DNA from: Mycobacterium sp.
Lineage (GTDB): Bacteria; Actinomycetota; Actinomycetes; Mycobacteriales; Mycobacteriaceae
Length of the DNA: 45,773 nucleotides
Reading direction: 5' to 3'
Assembly: GCF_019243155.1 (NCBI RefSeq)
Contig: NZ_JAFAUS010000193.1
Location: 1 to 45,773, forward strand
The notes beneath the pieces were generated by a model that was not told where the DNA came from, ran no database searches, and saw nothing but the letters and a program-made list of their open reading frames with translations. Shown here piece after piece: positions 19,949 through 28,786 of the stretch. Each line of letters opens with the position of its first letter. The first letter of the stretch is position 1. Made by a program: the position numbers and the translations under genes.

Positions 19949-21036
19949 GGGCACCGCTGACACGATCGGCGGCCCACCTCGTGATAGAGGGCGCGGCTGT
20001 CCCCGAGCATCGCGGTGCCCTGCCAGGCGCGCCGCACAAAGAGGTGGGCGTCGTGCTCCCACGTCTGCCCCAGGGCGCCGTGCACCTGGACCGCGGTGCG
20101 CGCGCAGTTCGTTGCCGCGTCGCCGGCCGCGGCCTTGGCCAGCGCGGCGGCCGTCCACAGATCGGCGGGTGGCGTGGCCGGATCGGCCAGCCGTGCGGCC
20201 GCAGCGTAGGTGAGGCTGCGGGCGCGTTCCAGGCTCACGTAGTTGTCGGCCAGCGCATGCTTGATGCCCTGGAACGCGCCGATCGGCTTGCCGAATTGGT
20301 GTCGCGCCTTCGCGTGCTCGACCGAGCGATTCAGCGCGGCACCCGCCACGCCGACCAGGTCGGCCGCCGCCGCCAGCAGCGGCGCGGTCAACGCCGATTC
20401 AAGTTCCACTTTCGCGGTCGCCAGCGGCTCGACGTCGACCTCGACGTCCGACACCGGTTGGGCGGGATCGATGGACTCGGCCACGGGCAGCACGGTCACT
20501 CCACTGCCACAGCTTGCGACCGCGGCCACGGTGTCGCCGTCGTCGGAACGTGCCAGCGTGACGATCAGCTCCGCGCGCGACAGATTGGGCACCGCGACCG
20601 CCCGGCCGCGCAAGCGGCCCGAACTCAGCGCCATCGGTGCCCCGGGCAGTCGCGACCCCGCACCGTGGACGGCCAGGGTGGCGACGACGCCGCTCGCGAT
20701 GTCGGTGAGAACCGCGTCAAGCCCGGTGCCGCGCAACGCTCCGGCGGCCAAACCGACGCTGCTCAGCAACGGAATTGGCGCGATGGCGGCACCGCATTCC
20801 TCGAGGACCAAAGCCAGCTCGACCGGCCCGTACTCATCGGCCCCTTCCTCTGAAGGGGCGGCAAGCTCCGTCCAGCCGAGATCGACGACGGTCTTCCACA
20901 GCGTGCGCCAGCGGTCGGGGTCGGCGCCCGCTTCGTCGAGGGCCTGCCGCGCAACATCGGGCGGGCACTCGGTGCGTAAGATGTCGCGCACGGTGGCGCG
21001 CAGCGACAGCTGCTCAGAGTTCAGTCCGACATCCAT
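19945..21036 (-). CDS. Acyl-CoA dehydrogenase (FadE-type), first gene of five-gene operon
   Basis: ACAD of 363 residues. N-terminal LNSEQLSLRATVRDIL, a divergent middle domain, HQFGKPIGAFQGIKHALAD, and HGALGQTWEHDAHLFVRR near the C-terminus resemble the subunit type seen at 7158-8300. It leads the minus-strand operon 21036 to 15263. The AT-rich shared motif (site E) lies only seven bases upstream of its start, overlapping the likely promoter. The ribosome site is weak (AGGGGTC). Confidence 0.89.
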   Translation of the reverse strand: MDVGLNSEQLSLRATVRDILRTECPPDVARQALDEAGADPDRWRTLWKTVVDLGWTELAAPSEEGADEYGPVELALVLEECGAAIAPIPLLSSVGLAAGALRGTGLDAVLTDIASGVVATLAVHGAGSRLPGAPMALSSGRLRGRAVAVPNLSRAELIVTLARSDDGDTVAAVASCGSGVTVLPVAESIDPAQPVSDVEVDVEPLATAKVELESALTAPLLAAAADLVGVAGAALNRSVEHAKARHQFGKPIGAFQGIKHALADNYVSLERARSLTYAAAARLADPATPPADLWTAAALAKAAAGDAATNCARTAVQVHGALGQTWEHDAHLFVRRAWQGTAMLGDSRALYHEVGRRSCQRCP

Positions 21037-21042
21037 AAGACC

Positions 21043-21062
21043 CCTAACATAATAAAGATAGT
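21043..21062. promoter_or_regulatory. Candidate operator, AT-rich shared motif (site E)
   Basis: CCTAACATAATAAAGATAGT lies in the 77-bp divergent promoter between the ACAD operon and the LLM oxidoreductase. It matches site A at 13 of 20 positions and shares CTAACATA with site C. Confidence 0.42.
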
Positions 21063-21113
21063 AAACTAGGGCACCTCGTGCAATTGCAGGAGAGCTGACG
21101 CATAGGTGGGCGC

Positions 21114-21971
21114 ATGGTCGAGTGGTATCTGTTCCTGCCGCAGGTGCGGTTGTCGGCGGCCGACATCGCGGAGCGCGCATCGCACGCCGAGGCCAGTGGT
21201 TTCGACGGAATGGCGTTCATCGATCACCTCGAGGCGCCCGGGCTTCCCGACCAAAGTATTTGGGAGGCAATGGGCATCGCCACCTGGGTGGCGGCCAAGA
21301 CCGAGCGGTTACGGATCGGGCACCTCGTCCTGTGCGACGCGTTCCGGCATCCCGCAGTGCTCGCCAAGCAAGCCGTCACCCTGTCCGACGCGTCGGGCGG
21401 CCGATTCGACCTGGGCGTCGGCGCAGGATCGTGGCCCGCGGAGTTCACCAGATTCGATGTCGGCCAGCAAGATCCGGTGGCCAGGGTGGAACAGCTCGAC
21501 CGGCACCTGGCGCTGATGAGGCAGTACTGGGGCGACGATGCGCAGGCCGAGTCGGCCGCGCAAGCCCCGCGACGGTCTTATCCGATACCGCTGGTTCTGG
21601 GTGGCACCGGCCGCCGGATGATGGAACTCGTTCGCAGATACGCGGATTGGTGGAATCTGCCGGCGAACCACCTCGACAAATTGCCGAAGCTCGGCCCGGC
21701 GGCGGGGTCGGCCCGGCTATCGGTTCAACAGATGATCGGCTTCGTCCGCTCGGGCAGCGATCCCGCCGCGGTGCGCGAGGTGAGCACGCGGCGATTCGGC
21801 AATCTGGGATCGGGCCTGGTCTGCGGCGACGCCGGCGAACTGGTCAGCCACTTCAAAGGTTTGGCCGAGCAACGGGTCGAGCGGTTCTACGTGTGGTTCG
21901 CCGATTTCGCCGTGCCGGATTCACTGCACGAATTCGGTGAAACGGTGATCAAGGCGTTCCCCGCGTCGTAG
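21114..21971 (+). CDS. LLM-class flavin/F420-dependent oxidoreductase
   Basis: Luciferase-like monooxygenase superfamily protein of 285 residues with a TIM-barrel pattern: FLPQVRLSAADIAERASHAEASGFDGMAF, RIGHLVLCDAFRHPAVLAKQAVTL, and the signature GGRFDLGVGAGSWPAEFTRF. In mycobacteria many such proteins use F420, but FMN is possible and cannot be told apart here. Single gene, divergent from the ACAD operon. The ATG at 21114 has an AGGTGG ribosome site. Its 3' end overlaps the convergent SDR gene by 23 bp. It may oxidise or reduce a pathway intermediate. Confidence 0.87.
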   Translation: MVEWYLFLPQVRLSAADIAERASHAEASGFDGMAFIDHLEAPGLPDQSIWEAMGIATWVAAKTERLRIGHLVLCDAFRHPAVLAKQAVTLSDASGGRFDLGVGAGSWPAEFTRFDVGQQDPVARVEQLDRHLALMRQYWGDDAQAESAAQAPRRSYPIPLVLGGTGRRMMELVRRYADWWNLPANHLDKLPKLGPAAGSARLSVQQMIGFVRSGSDPAAVREVSTRRFGNLGSGLVCGDAGELVSHFKGLAEQRVERFYVWFADFAVPDSLHEFGETVIKAFPAS

Positions 21972-22677
21972 CCGCGCGCCGCCGGGCTTCCGTGGGGACG
22001 ATCGGAGGCCGGGCGTAAGGACCCCGTTGCACCGCGGACAGCCGGATCTCCGGCAGGTCGACGGACGGCTGCACGGTGTCCAGCCAGGCCACCGCCTCCG
22101 CGACATCGGACACCTGTATCGCGTACATCTCGAAGGGAACGTCTTGCAGCATCTCGGTTTCCACCGGGCCCGGCGTGACGATGTGCACGTTGATGCCGTC
22201 GCGGTCGACCTCGAGCGCCAGGGCACGCGCGAACGCGTTCATGCCGGCCTTCGATGCGGAGTAGGCGGTTCTGGCCGGCATCGGCTCGTGCGCCGCCGAC
22301 GACGAGATGAAGATCAGCCGTGAGCCCGGCCGCATCCGCGGCAGCACGGCCGCGGTCACCACGAAGCACGAATCCAGGTTGGCCGACATGATGGCTTGCC
22401 ACTGCTCGAAGGTCTGCTTGCGCGCGTACGTTCCGCCCAGCGTGCCGGCGGCGTGCACGACGAGGTCGACCGTCTCCAATGTGCTTATCGCAGCTGAGAA
22501 TCCGTCGGGATCCGACGCATCGGCCACGATGTAGCGCGCCCCGATCTCTTGCGCAGCCGCCCGCAGCTGGCCTTCGCGGCGAGCCGACAGCACCACGTCG
22601 TAACCCAGCTCGGCCAGCTTGCGGCCGCAGCCCTTTCCGATACCGCCACTGCCGCCCGTGACCAATGCGGTTCGCAT
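21949..22677 (-). CDS. SDR-family oxidoreductase
   Basis: Classical SDR of 242 residues: TGGSGGIGKG cofactor motif at the N-terminus, VVHAAGTLGG, a Ser in ISSSAAHE, and YSASK as the YxxxK motif. The C-terminus is basic and extended. It is the second gene after the GntR regulator (19-bp spacing, same strand), so the two are probably co-transcribed from the promoter at 23519-23612. The start is the ATG at 22677; an in-frame ATG 150 bp further upstream would overlap the regulator gene. Substrate unknown. Confidence 0.88.
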   Translation of the reverse strand: MRTALVTGGSGGIGKGCGRKLAELGYDVVLSARREGQLRAAAQEIGARYIVADASDPDGFSAAISTLETVDLVVHAAGTLGGTYARKQTFEQWQAIMSANLDSCFVVTAAVLPRMRPGSRLIFISSSAAHEPMPARTAYSASKAGMNAFARALALEVDRDGINVHIVTPGPVETEMLQDVPFEMYAIQVSDVAEAVAWLDTVQPSVDLPEIRLSAVQRGPYARPPIVPTEARRRAATTRGTP

Positions 22678-22696
22678 GACCGTTGCAGACCGCCCG

Positions 22697-23518
22697 TCAG
22701 GAGCGCCGGATGTCGCGCGAACGCGACAACGCCTGCGGCGACAGCGCATAAATCCGTTGGTCATGCTGACCAGAGAGCACGTAGGTTTGCGTGTCCGCCA
22801 GATGGCGTCCGGCGATGCGCCGAGCACGGTCGACGTCCCCCTCGGCGATGGTCTCGGTCAGCTTCATGTGTGTGCTGAGCACCGCACGCCGCTGCGTCAA
22901 CGAGGGATAGGTGCCGCGCGCCGCGCTCTCGTCGGCCCACTGTCGTTCATGGCTGGTCCACAGCGTCTCGAGGCTGCCGACGACCGCGATGATGGTGTGG
23001 TTGCCGCAGCCGTGGACGATGAGATCGTGGAATTGGCGGCCGATTTCGGTGAACAGCCGACCGTCTTCGAGGTTCTCGGCCATGGAATCGTTGATCTGCT
23101 TGAGTTCGGGAACCAACGTGTCCGCCCGATCCGGTCGCCGCGCGGCCAGCGCCGCACAGGCCGGCTCGAGTTCCTGCAACGCCATGCCGAGGTCGGCGAC
23201 TTCAACGGATTCGCTCTGCAGTAACAGGCCCAGCATGTAGGCGGCGCTGGTCTTCGCCGGAGCGTGCACGACGGCGCCACCCCGGTTGCCGCGCCGCACC
23301 GAAACCAGCCCTTCGGTTTCCAGAATCCGCAGCGCTTCCCGCAGGGAGACCAGGCTGACGTTGAACTGCTCGACGAGCACCTCTTGGCGCGGTAGCAGAT
23401 CGCCGTCGGCGAGCTCGCCGTCGATGATCTGACGGCGCAACTCGTCGGCTACGATCTCGGCGATCCGCGGCGCCGACAATCGGCGACGGGCGTCGGGGCC
23501 AATTCCCAAGGCGGTCAT
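22697..23518 (-). CDS. GntR/FadR-type transcriptional regulator (FCD domain)
   Basis: 273-residue regulator. The N-terminal winged helix spans about 15-90, with LPRQEVLVEQFNVSLVSLREALRILETEGLV as its recognition region. An FCD effector domain covers about 100-250, with conserved His and Asp residues in FHDLIVHG and THMKLTETI that usually bind a metal and a small acid. It is the only GntR gene in the island and is divergent from the double CoA-transferase. The intergenic inverted repeat at 23552 lies about equally far from both starts, as expected for autoregulation. It is the leading candidate, by position only, for the regulator that reads the shared AT-rich motif. Confidence 0.9.
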   Translation of the reverse strand: MTALGIGPDARRRLSAPRIAEIVADELRRQIIDGELADGDLLPRQEVLVEQFNVSLVSLREALRILETEGLVSVRRGNRGGAVVHAPAKTSAAYMLGLLLQSESVEVADLGMALQELEPACAALAARRPDRADTLVPELKQINDSMAENLEDGRLFTEIGRQFHDLIVHGCGNHTIIAVVGSLETLWTSHERQWADESAARGTYPSLTQRRAVLSTHMKLTETIAEGDVDRARRIAGRHLADTQTYVLSGQHDQRIYALSPQALSRSRDIRRS

Positions 23519-23551
23519 CCGATCCTCGAAGCAACGGCAACTGACTGGCTT

Positions 23552-23582
23552 AGCTATTTTAGCAGTAATGATATAAATAGCT
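23552..23582. promoter_or_regulatory. Perfect inverted repeat and shared motif (site B) between GntR and CoA-transferase genes
   Basis: Perfect inverted repeat AGCTATTT-N15-AAATAGCT. Its right half (23562-23581, GCAGTAATGATATAAATAGC) aligns with site A, with the last ten bases identical. It is centred in the 94-bp divergent promoter. Confidence 0.55.
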
Positions 23583-23612
23583 TCTCTGATCGCGTGTCGA
23601 TCGGGAGGGCGG

Positions 23613-26015
23613 GTGCAATTGAGCGAGCGGTCCGAAAGTCGGCCGACGCCGCTGCATGACTTGCGTGTCGTCGAGATCAGTGACCGGATAGCCGGCAGCT
23701 ACTGCGGGAAGCTGTTGGTCGATGCTGGGGCGCAGGTGCACAAAATCGAACCACCGCAAGGTGATTGGCTGCGCCGATACTCCGCCACCGGTTCGCCGAT
23801 CGCCGACGGGGCCGATGCACCGTTCTTCAGCTTCCTCAATGCCGGCAAGCGCAGCCTGACGTGCCCCCCGGGTTCGGATCGCTATGAGGCCGAACTCGCC
23901 GCCGCCGACGTGGTGATCGTCACGGCGGGGAGGTCGCGGGCCGCGGCCCTGGGCATCGATCCGCAGGGCCTGCTGACAGTCTCCCCGTGCGCGGTCATCG
24001 TCTCGATCTCCGACTTCGGCTGGGACGGGCCGTACGCGGACCGCGCCGCCAGCGAATTCACCTTGCAGGCCTGGGCGGGTTCCCCGGGCTTTCGCGGCGA
24101 TCCGGCCGGGCCCCCGATCGCGATCGGTGGCGACCTGGGGGAGTACATGGGCGGGGTGTACGCCGCGTTCGGTGCACTGGCCGTGCGCCGCCGCGTCGAG
24201 CGCCGCGGCTCCGGTGAGCACCTCGATCTGTCCATGCTGGAAGCGATGACCGCGATGCAGAGCAGCGAATGGCTGCACTCGCAACTGCTGCGGGTCCCGC
24301 CGATCAGCCGCACCACCGAGGTGCCGTCGATCGAACCCGCCAAGGACGGCTACGTCGGGATCACGATGGTCACCGGGCAGCAGTGGCTCGACTTCGTCGC
24401 AATGGTCGAGTGCCCGCAGCTGGAGGAAATCGAACAGCTGCGGTTCCAGATCGGCCGCTGGGCTTATCGCGACCTAATCCGCGAACAGATACACCCCTGG
24501 CTGGCCGAACGGACGGTCGGAGAGGTCGTCGAGCTCGGCCAGTTGTTCCGGCTGCCGATCGCTGCGCTGGGCAATGGCTCCACGATCCGGGACATGGAGT
24601 ACGTGCGGCAGCGTGACGCGTTCGCCCATAACCCCGCCGGTTTTCACCAGCCCCGCCCGCCGTGGCTGATGTCGGCGTGCGCGCCCGCGCCGGTGTCGGA
24701 TACCGCCGCGGTCGGTGAGGCCGACGCCGAATCACCCTGGCGTAAAGATGAATTCGCGGGTTCACCCGCGTCGCATGAGTTGCCGCTGGCGGGTGTCCGC
24801 ATCGTCGACCTGACCGCTTTCTGGGCCGGTCCGGCCGCCACCCACCTGTTGGCCGCCTTCGGTGCCGACGTCGTGAAGGTCGAGTCCATTCAGCGACCCG
24901 ACGGGATCCGATACTCGGGCGGAATGCGCACCGACGTGGACGACTGGTGGGAGTACGGCTGGGTGTTCCAGGCCATGAACACCAACAAGCGTTCGGTCAC
25001 ACTGGATTTGGGTTCCGAGGACGGTCGCCGCCTCTGCACCGAGTTGGTCGCGGGCGCCGACGTCGTAATCGAGAATTTCTCTCCGCGGGTGATGGAGCAG
25101 TTCGGGCTCACCGCCGATGTGCTGTTGAAGGTCAACCCGAAACTGGTTTTCGCCCGGATGCCCGCATTCGGTCTGGACGGTCCCTGGCGCGACCGGGTCG
25201 GGTTCGCCCCGACCATGGAGCAGATCGCGGGTCTGGCCTGGGTGACCGGGCTGCCCGAGGCCCCGCCGGTGACGCCACGTGGAGCCTGCGACCCGCTGGC
25301 CGGCGTGCACGCGGCGTTCGCCGTCCTGGCCGCGCTGATTTTCGCCGAGCACACCGGATCGGGTCAACTGGTCGAACTGCCGATGCTGGAAACGGTGCTC
25401 AACGCGACCGCTGTCCAGGCGATCGAATCCGAGGTCTTCGGGATCACGTTGGACCGCCGGGGCAACCGCGGTCACTGCGATTCGATCCAGAACATCTACC
25501 GGTGTGCGGATGCCGGTGAGCAGCAAGACAACTGGATCGCGGTCACCGTCCGGGACGACCAGCAATGGGAGGCGCTGGTCGACCTGATGGGCCGGCCGGC
25601 GTGGTGCGACGAGGGCCTGTCCACAATTGCGGGACGGCGGGAGCGAGCCGACGACGTCGACGGGCGGCTGCAGGACTGGTTCGGCGGGCAGCCGCGGGAC
25701 GCGACGGTGGAGCGGCTGGCGGACGCGGGCATTCCTGCCGCGCCCGTGCTGTCCCCGTCGCTGGTGACCGAAAATCCGCAATTGCGCGCCCGTGGCTTTT
25801 TCGAAGCGCTGCACCATGCGAGCACGGGGGACGGGCTTTACCCGTGCCCGCCGTTCGCGCTGCTCACCGGACAGAAAGGCTGGCTGCTGCGGCCACCGCC
25901 GAGGTTGGGCGAGCACAATGAAGAGATCCTGCGGGATCGGTGCGGGCTCAGCGACGAAGAACTGACGCGCCTCGCGACCAGCGGGGTGATCGGAACCCGA
26001 CCCAAGGGACTATGA
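23613..26015 (+). CDS. Double-domain family III CoA-transferase (CaiB/BaiF type)
   Basis: 800-residue protein made of two tandem CoA_transf_3 domains, about 14-375 and 388-795, each close to the length of a single CaiB-type enzyme. Each begins with the typical motif (LRVVEISDRIAGSYCGKLL; VRIVDLTAFWAGPAATHLL) and each keeps the catalytic Asp (D174 in GGDLGEYMGG; D560 in ACDPLAGVHA). It would transfer CoA between an acyl-CoA donor and a pathway acid. Homologues normally dimerise as interlocked rings, so the fusion may form a pseudo-dimer within one chain. The GTG at 23613 follows a GGGAGGGC site. A P450-type ferredoxin gene follows after 19 bp. Confidence 0.9.
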   Translation: MQLSERSESRPTPLHDLRVVEISDRIAGSYCGKLLVDAGAQVHKIEPPQGDWLRRYSATGSPIADGADAPFFSFLNAGKRSLTCPPGSDRYEAELAAADVVIVTAGRSRAAALGIDPQGLLTVSPCAVIVSISDFGWDGPYADRAASEFTLQAWAGSPGFRGDPAGPPIAIGGDLGEYMGGVYAAFGALAVRRRVERRGSGEHLDLSMLEAMTAMQSSEWLHSQLLRVPPISRTTEVPSIEPAKDGYVGITMVTGQQWLDFVAMVECPQLEEIEQLRFQIGRWAYRDLIREQIHPWLAERTVGEVVELGQLFRLPIAALGNGSTIRDMEYVRQRDAFAHNPAGFHQPRPPWLMSACAPAPVSDTAAVGEADAESPWRKDEFAGSPASHELPLAGVRIVDLTAFWAGPAATHLLAAFGADVVKVESIQRPDGIRYSGGMRTDVDDWWEYGWVFQAMNTNKRSVTLDLGSEDGRRLCTELVAGADVVIENFSPRVMEQFGLTADVLLKVNPKLVFARMPAFGLDGPWRDRVGFAPTMEQIAGLAWVTGLPEAPPVTPRGACDPLAGVHAAFAVLAALIFAEHTGSGQLVELPMLETVLNATAVQAIESEVFGITLDRRGNRGHCDSIQNIYRCADAGEQQDNWIAVTVRDDQQWEALVDLMGRPAWCDEGLSTIAGRRERADDVDGRLQDWFGGQPRDATVERLADAGIPAAPVLSPSLVTENPQLRARGFFEALHHASTGDGLYPCPPFALLTGQKGWLLRPPPRLGEHNEEILRDRCGLSDEELTRLATSGVIGTRPKGL

Positions 26016-26034
26016 GAGAAGTGGAGGGCAGCGA

Positions 26035-26226
26035 ATGCGTGTGACAGTTGACGAAAACTTGTGCGAGGCCAACGGCTTCTGCGAATCGCTCGCACCCGAC
26101 GTGTTCGAGTTGGGCGACGAAGACGTGGTGCAGATAGCGGACGGCCCGGTGCCGCCGCGGCTGGAGATCGATGTGCGCGCCGCGGTGGACCAGTGCCCGA
26201 AAGCGGCGCTGCGGCTGCAGGATTGA
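26035..26226 (+). CDS. Small ferredoxin (3Fe-4S, P450-associated type)
   Basis: 63-residue ferredoxin: NLCEANGFCESLAPDVFEL at the N-terminus and DQCPKAAL at the C-terminus give the three-Cys pattern C-x5-C...CP of mycobacterial P450 redox partners. It likely supplies electrons to the P450 encoded convergently one base away. The start is the ATG at 26035 with a GGAGGGC site. It is co-oriented with the CoA-transferase and probably shares its transcript. Confidence 0.88.
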   Translation: MRVTVDENLCEANGFCESLAPDVFELGDEDVVQIADGPVPPRLEIDVRAAVDQCPKAALRLQD

Positions 26227-26227
26227 T

Positions 26228-27478
26228 TTACCGGCGCTCGGTCAGCGAAATCGCCATCTCGTCATAGATGGACATGTTGGTGAGCAGGTTCGGGTAGGCC
26301 GCCTTGGCCGGACCGAGCGTGATGTCGTTGCAGCGCAACAGCAACTCGTCGAAGACCGCACGAAGCTCGGCGCGCGCGAGCATGGCGCCCAGGCAGTGAT
26401 GCGGACCGCCCCCGCCGAAGGCCACCTGCGGGTTGGGCTGACGGCCGATATCGAAGGTGAACGGCGACGAGAACACCTCCTCGTCGCGGTTGGCCGAGCG
26501 CAGCATCGACACCACCCGCTGGCCCGCCGGGATATGGTGGCCGTCCATCTCGACGTCGATCTTCGCGGTACGCGTCCAGTACGCCACCGGTGACGCCCAG
26601 CGCAGCACCTCCTCGACCGCGCCTGCTCGTACCGCTTCCTCGTCGCGATACCGTTCGATCTGCTCGGGATTCGCGACGAACGCCTGCAGTCCGGCCGCGA
26701 GTGCGTTCTTGGTGGTGTCGCTGCCGGCGAACCCCAGCACGAAGAAAAAGAACTCGAGTTCGTTGGCGGGCAGACTGAACTCCTCGCCGTCGTCTCCGGT
26801 GATCACGGCGGTCGCCAGCGTGCTCCAGATGTCGTCGGTGGGGTCGCGCCGCTTTTGCGCCGTCAGTTCCATCGCGTAGCCGAAGATCGTGGCGTACAGG
26901 TCTACTTCTTCTTGCCAGCTCCGCTGCGAATCCGGCGAGTGCGCTTGCAGGATGCGGTCGAAACTCTCGAAGATCCTGGGGCGATCCTCTTCCGGTATGC
27001 CGATGATGTCGCCGATGACCGTCATCGGCAGGGTGTCGGCGACGTCCTCGATCCAGTCGCCGCCGCCCGCAAAGAGCAGGCCGTCGATCATTCGCGCGGC
27101 GCGAGCCCGGATCCCTTCCTCGAGCTTGGCGATCGCGCGGGGATTGAACGCATTCGAGATGAGTTTGCGCCGCTTGTTGAGCGCCGGTGGATCCATGTTG
27201 ATTATCGTCGGATACGACGAGAACATGCCCACCGGTTGGATGAGCGGCCCGTCGACGGCGGTGAACGACTCGGCGTCACGATGCAGCCGGACCGCGTGCC
27301 GGTGCTTGGTGGCCACCCAGAACTCACGCTGGATGCCGCCGGAAAACAATTGGGCGACCCCGGGCGTCTGATCGTGCTGGAAAAGCGGTGCGGTGCGCCG
27401 CAATTCGGCGAACAAGTCGTCGGGAAAGCCGTTGCGCCACAACGACAAGTCGGAGAGATCGACCGTCGCAGCCGGCAT
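26228..27478 (-). CDS. Cytochrome P450 (second of two)
   Basis: P450 of 416 residues: I-helix FAGSDTT, K-helix EEVLRW, heme loop FGGGGPHHCLG with axial Cys at about 362. It is not closely similar to the P450 at 1905-3140, so the two are unlikely to be recent duplicates. The ATG at 27478 has a GAGGTT site. It is divergent from the KshA-like Rieske oxygenase, with the AT-rich motif (site D) between them. It converges on a ferredoxin gene with one base between the stops. It should hydroxylate a hydrophobic substrate; the CYP family is not assigned. Confidence 0.93.
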   Translation of the reverse strand: MPAATVDLSDLSLWRNGFPDDLFAELRRTAPLFQHDQTPGVAQLFSGGIQREFWVATKHRHAVRLHRDAESFTAVDGPLIQPVGMFSSYPTIINMDPPALNKRRKLISNAFNPRAIAKLEEGIRARAARMIDGLLFAGGGDWIEDVADTLPMTVIGDIIGIPEEDRPRIFESFDRILQAHSPDSQRSWQEEVDLYATIFGYAMELTAQKRRDPTDDIWSTLATAVITGDDGEEFSLPANELEFFFFVLGFAGSDTTKNALAAGLQAFVANPEQIERYRDEEAVRAGAVEEVLRWASPVAYWTRTAKIDVEMDGHHIPAGQRVVSMLRSANRDEEVFSSPFTFDIGRQPNPQVAFGGGGPHHCLGAMLARAELRAVFDELLLRCNDITLGPAKAAYPNLLTNMSIYDEMAISLTERR

Positions 27479-27541
27479 AGCAACCTCGCTCTACGAACAC
27501 CACCGCATCGCGACGGCGGGACGTCGCGTTGACGTTCTATC

Positions 27542-27561
27542 CTTAAAATAGTAAAAATAGG
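27542..27561. promoter_or_regulatory. Candidate operator, AT-rich shared motif (site D)
   Basis: CTTAAAATAGTAAAAATAGG in the divergent promoter between the second P450 and the KshA-like oxygenase matches site A at 14 of 20 positions. The 169-bp gap shows nothing else clear. Confidence 0.42.
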
Positions 27562-27647
27562 CTTAGTCGTCGACCTCGGTCGTCCAAACCGCGGTGAGAA
27601 AACGGGCGTCCCGGCTCACCTTGGTCCAGGCGGGATACGGAGTACTA

Positions 27648-28775
27648 GTGACGCATACAATTTCGGACTCGGCCTCTCATTCGGCCGAAGATCCCTCGGA
27701 ACGTGAGTTCGGGCAGACCGGCATCGCGCTGTCGACCTATCGGTTCCCGACGGGCTGGTTCATCGTCGCCTTCGCATCGGAATTGGAGCCCGGTCAGGTC
27801 AAGCGGGCGCACTACTTCGGCGAGGAGATGGTGATCTTCCGGACCGAGTCCGGCGAGGTCCACGTGATGGACGCGTACTGCCAGCACCTGGGCGCCAACA
27901 TGGGCGTCGGCGGCACCGTGGAGGGCGAGAACATCGTCTGCCCCTGGCATGGCTGGCAGTGGCGCGGCGACGGGTCCAACGCGCTGATCCCGTACAGCAA
28001 GATCGGCTGCAAAAACAATGTCCGTGTCCGGACCTACCACAGCACCGAGTGGTACGGCTTCATCTTGGTCTGGCACGAACGCCACGGCCGGGCGCCGTAC
28101 TGGCAGCCGCCCGTGCTGCCCGAGCTGGAAACCGACGAGTACTACCCGCTGCACCCGCACAGCCGCATGCTCAACAGGGTGAAGGTGCACGCGCAGATGA
28201 TCATCGAGAACGCCGCCGACCCGTACCACGTGCAATACGTGCACAAGGCGGCGAACCCGGCGAACACCACCTCGTTCGAGGTCTCGGGCTATCACCTGCA
28301 CGCCACCGTCAGCGCCCACTTCGGCGGCGGCCGCGGGTCGACGTGGCTGACCCCGAACGGTCCGGTCGACGCGAAGATCATCTACGACAACTACTCGCTG
28401 GGCCTGGGCATCGTCCGCTTCCCCAGCGAGCTGGTGGCCACCATCGAGGTGACCGGTCAGACGCCGGTCGACGAGGACTACACCGACTACTTCTACACGC
28501 AGGCGTCCATCCGCGAGCCCGGCGACAGCGGGGACGCGCCCACCGGCCGCGCGGCCAAGTTCCTTGCGCTGCAGCAAGAGGTCATCAAGCAGGACTTCTT
28601 CACGTGGGAGAACATGAAGTATTTGGAGAAGCCGAATCTGGCTCCCGAGGAAGCGCGCGACTACGCGGCGCTACGCCGGTGGGCGCACCGCTTCTATCCC
28701 GGAGAGCAACCGTCTACCACCGACTTCGGGTACACCGCCGACGGCGAGCCCGACCCGGCGGCCGCCCCGGCCTGA
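27648..28775 (+). CDS. Rieske non-heme iron oxygenase, KshA-like
   Basis: 375-residue oxygenase subunit. Rieske ligands are C78-x-H80 (YCQH) and C98-x2-H101 (CPWH). The mononuclear iron site is in NAADPYHVQYVH (N188, D191, H194, H199). Spacing and surrounding sequence (DAYCQHLGAN, GWQWRGDG, IPYSKIG) recall KshA, the 3-ketosteroid 9-alpha-hydroxylase oxygenase. That hints at a steroid-like or polycyclic substrate but does not prove one. The GTG at 27648 was chosen for its GGAG site; an in-frame GTG at 27594 lacks one. An acyl-CoA ligase follows after 11 bp. The Rieske ferredoxin at 3269 or an off-window reductase could supply electrons. Confidence 0.9.
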   Translation: MTHTISDSASHSAEDPSEREFGQTGIALSTYRFPTGWFIVAFASELEPGQVKRAHYFGEEMVIFRTESGEVHVMDAYCQHLGANMGVGGTVEGENIVCPWHGWQWRGDGSNALIPYSKIGCKNNVRVRTYHSTEWYGFILVWHERHGRAPYWQPPVLPELETDEYYPLHPHSRMLNRVKVHAQMIIENAADPYHVQYVHKAANPANTTSFEVSGYHLHATVSAHFGGGRGSTWLTPNGPVDAKIIYDNYSLGLGIVRFPSELVATIEVTGQTPVDEDYTDYFYTQASIREPGDSGDAPTGRAAKFLALQQEVIKQDFFTWENMKYLEKPNLAPEEARDYAALRRWAHRFYPGEQPSTTDFGYTADGEPDPAAAPA

Positions 28776-28786
28776 CGGGAAATCTG

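Noticed and set aside
27594..27647. Earlier GTG start for the KshA-like oxygenase
   Set aside because: No ribosome site and no oxygenase-like sequence in the extra residues; the GTG at 27648 has a GGAG at good spacing.
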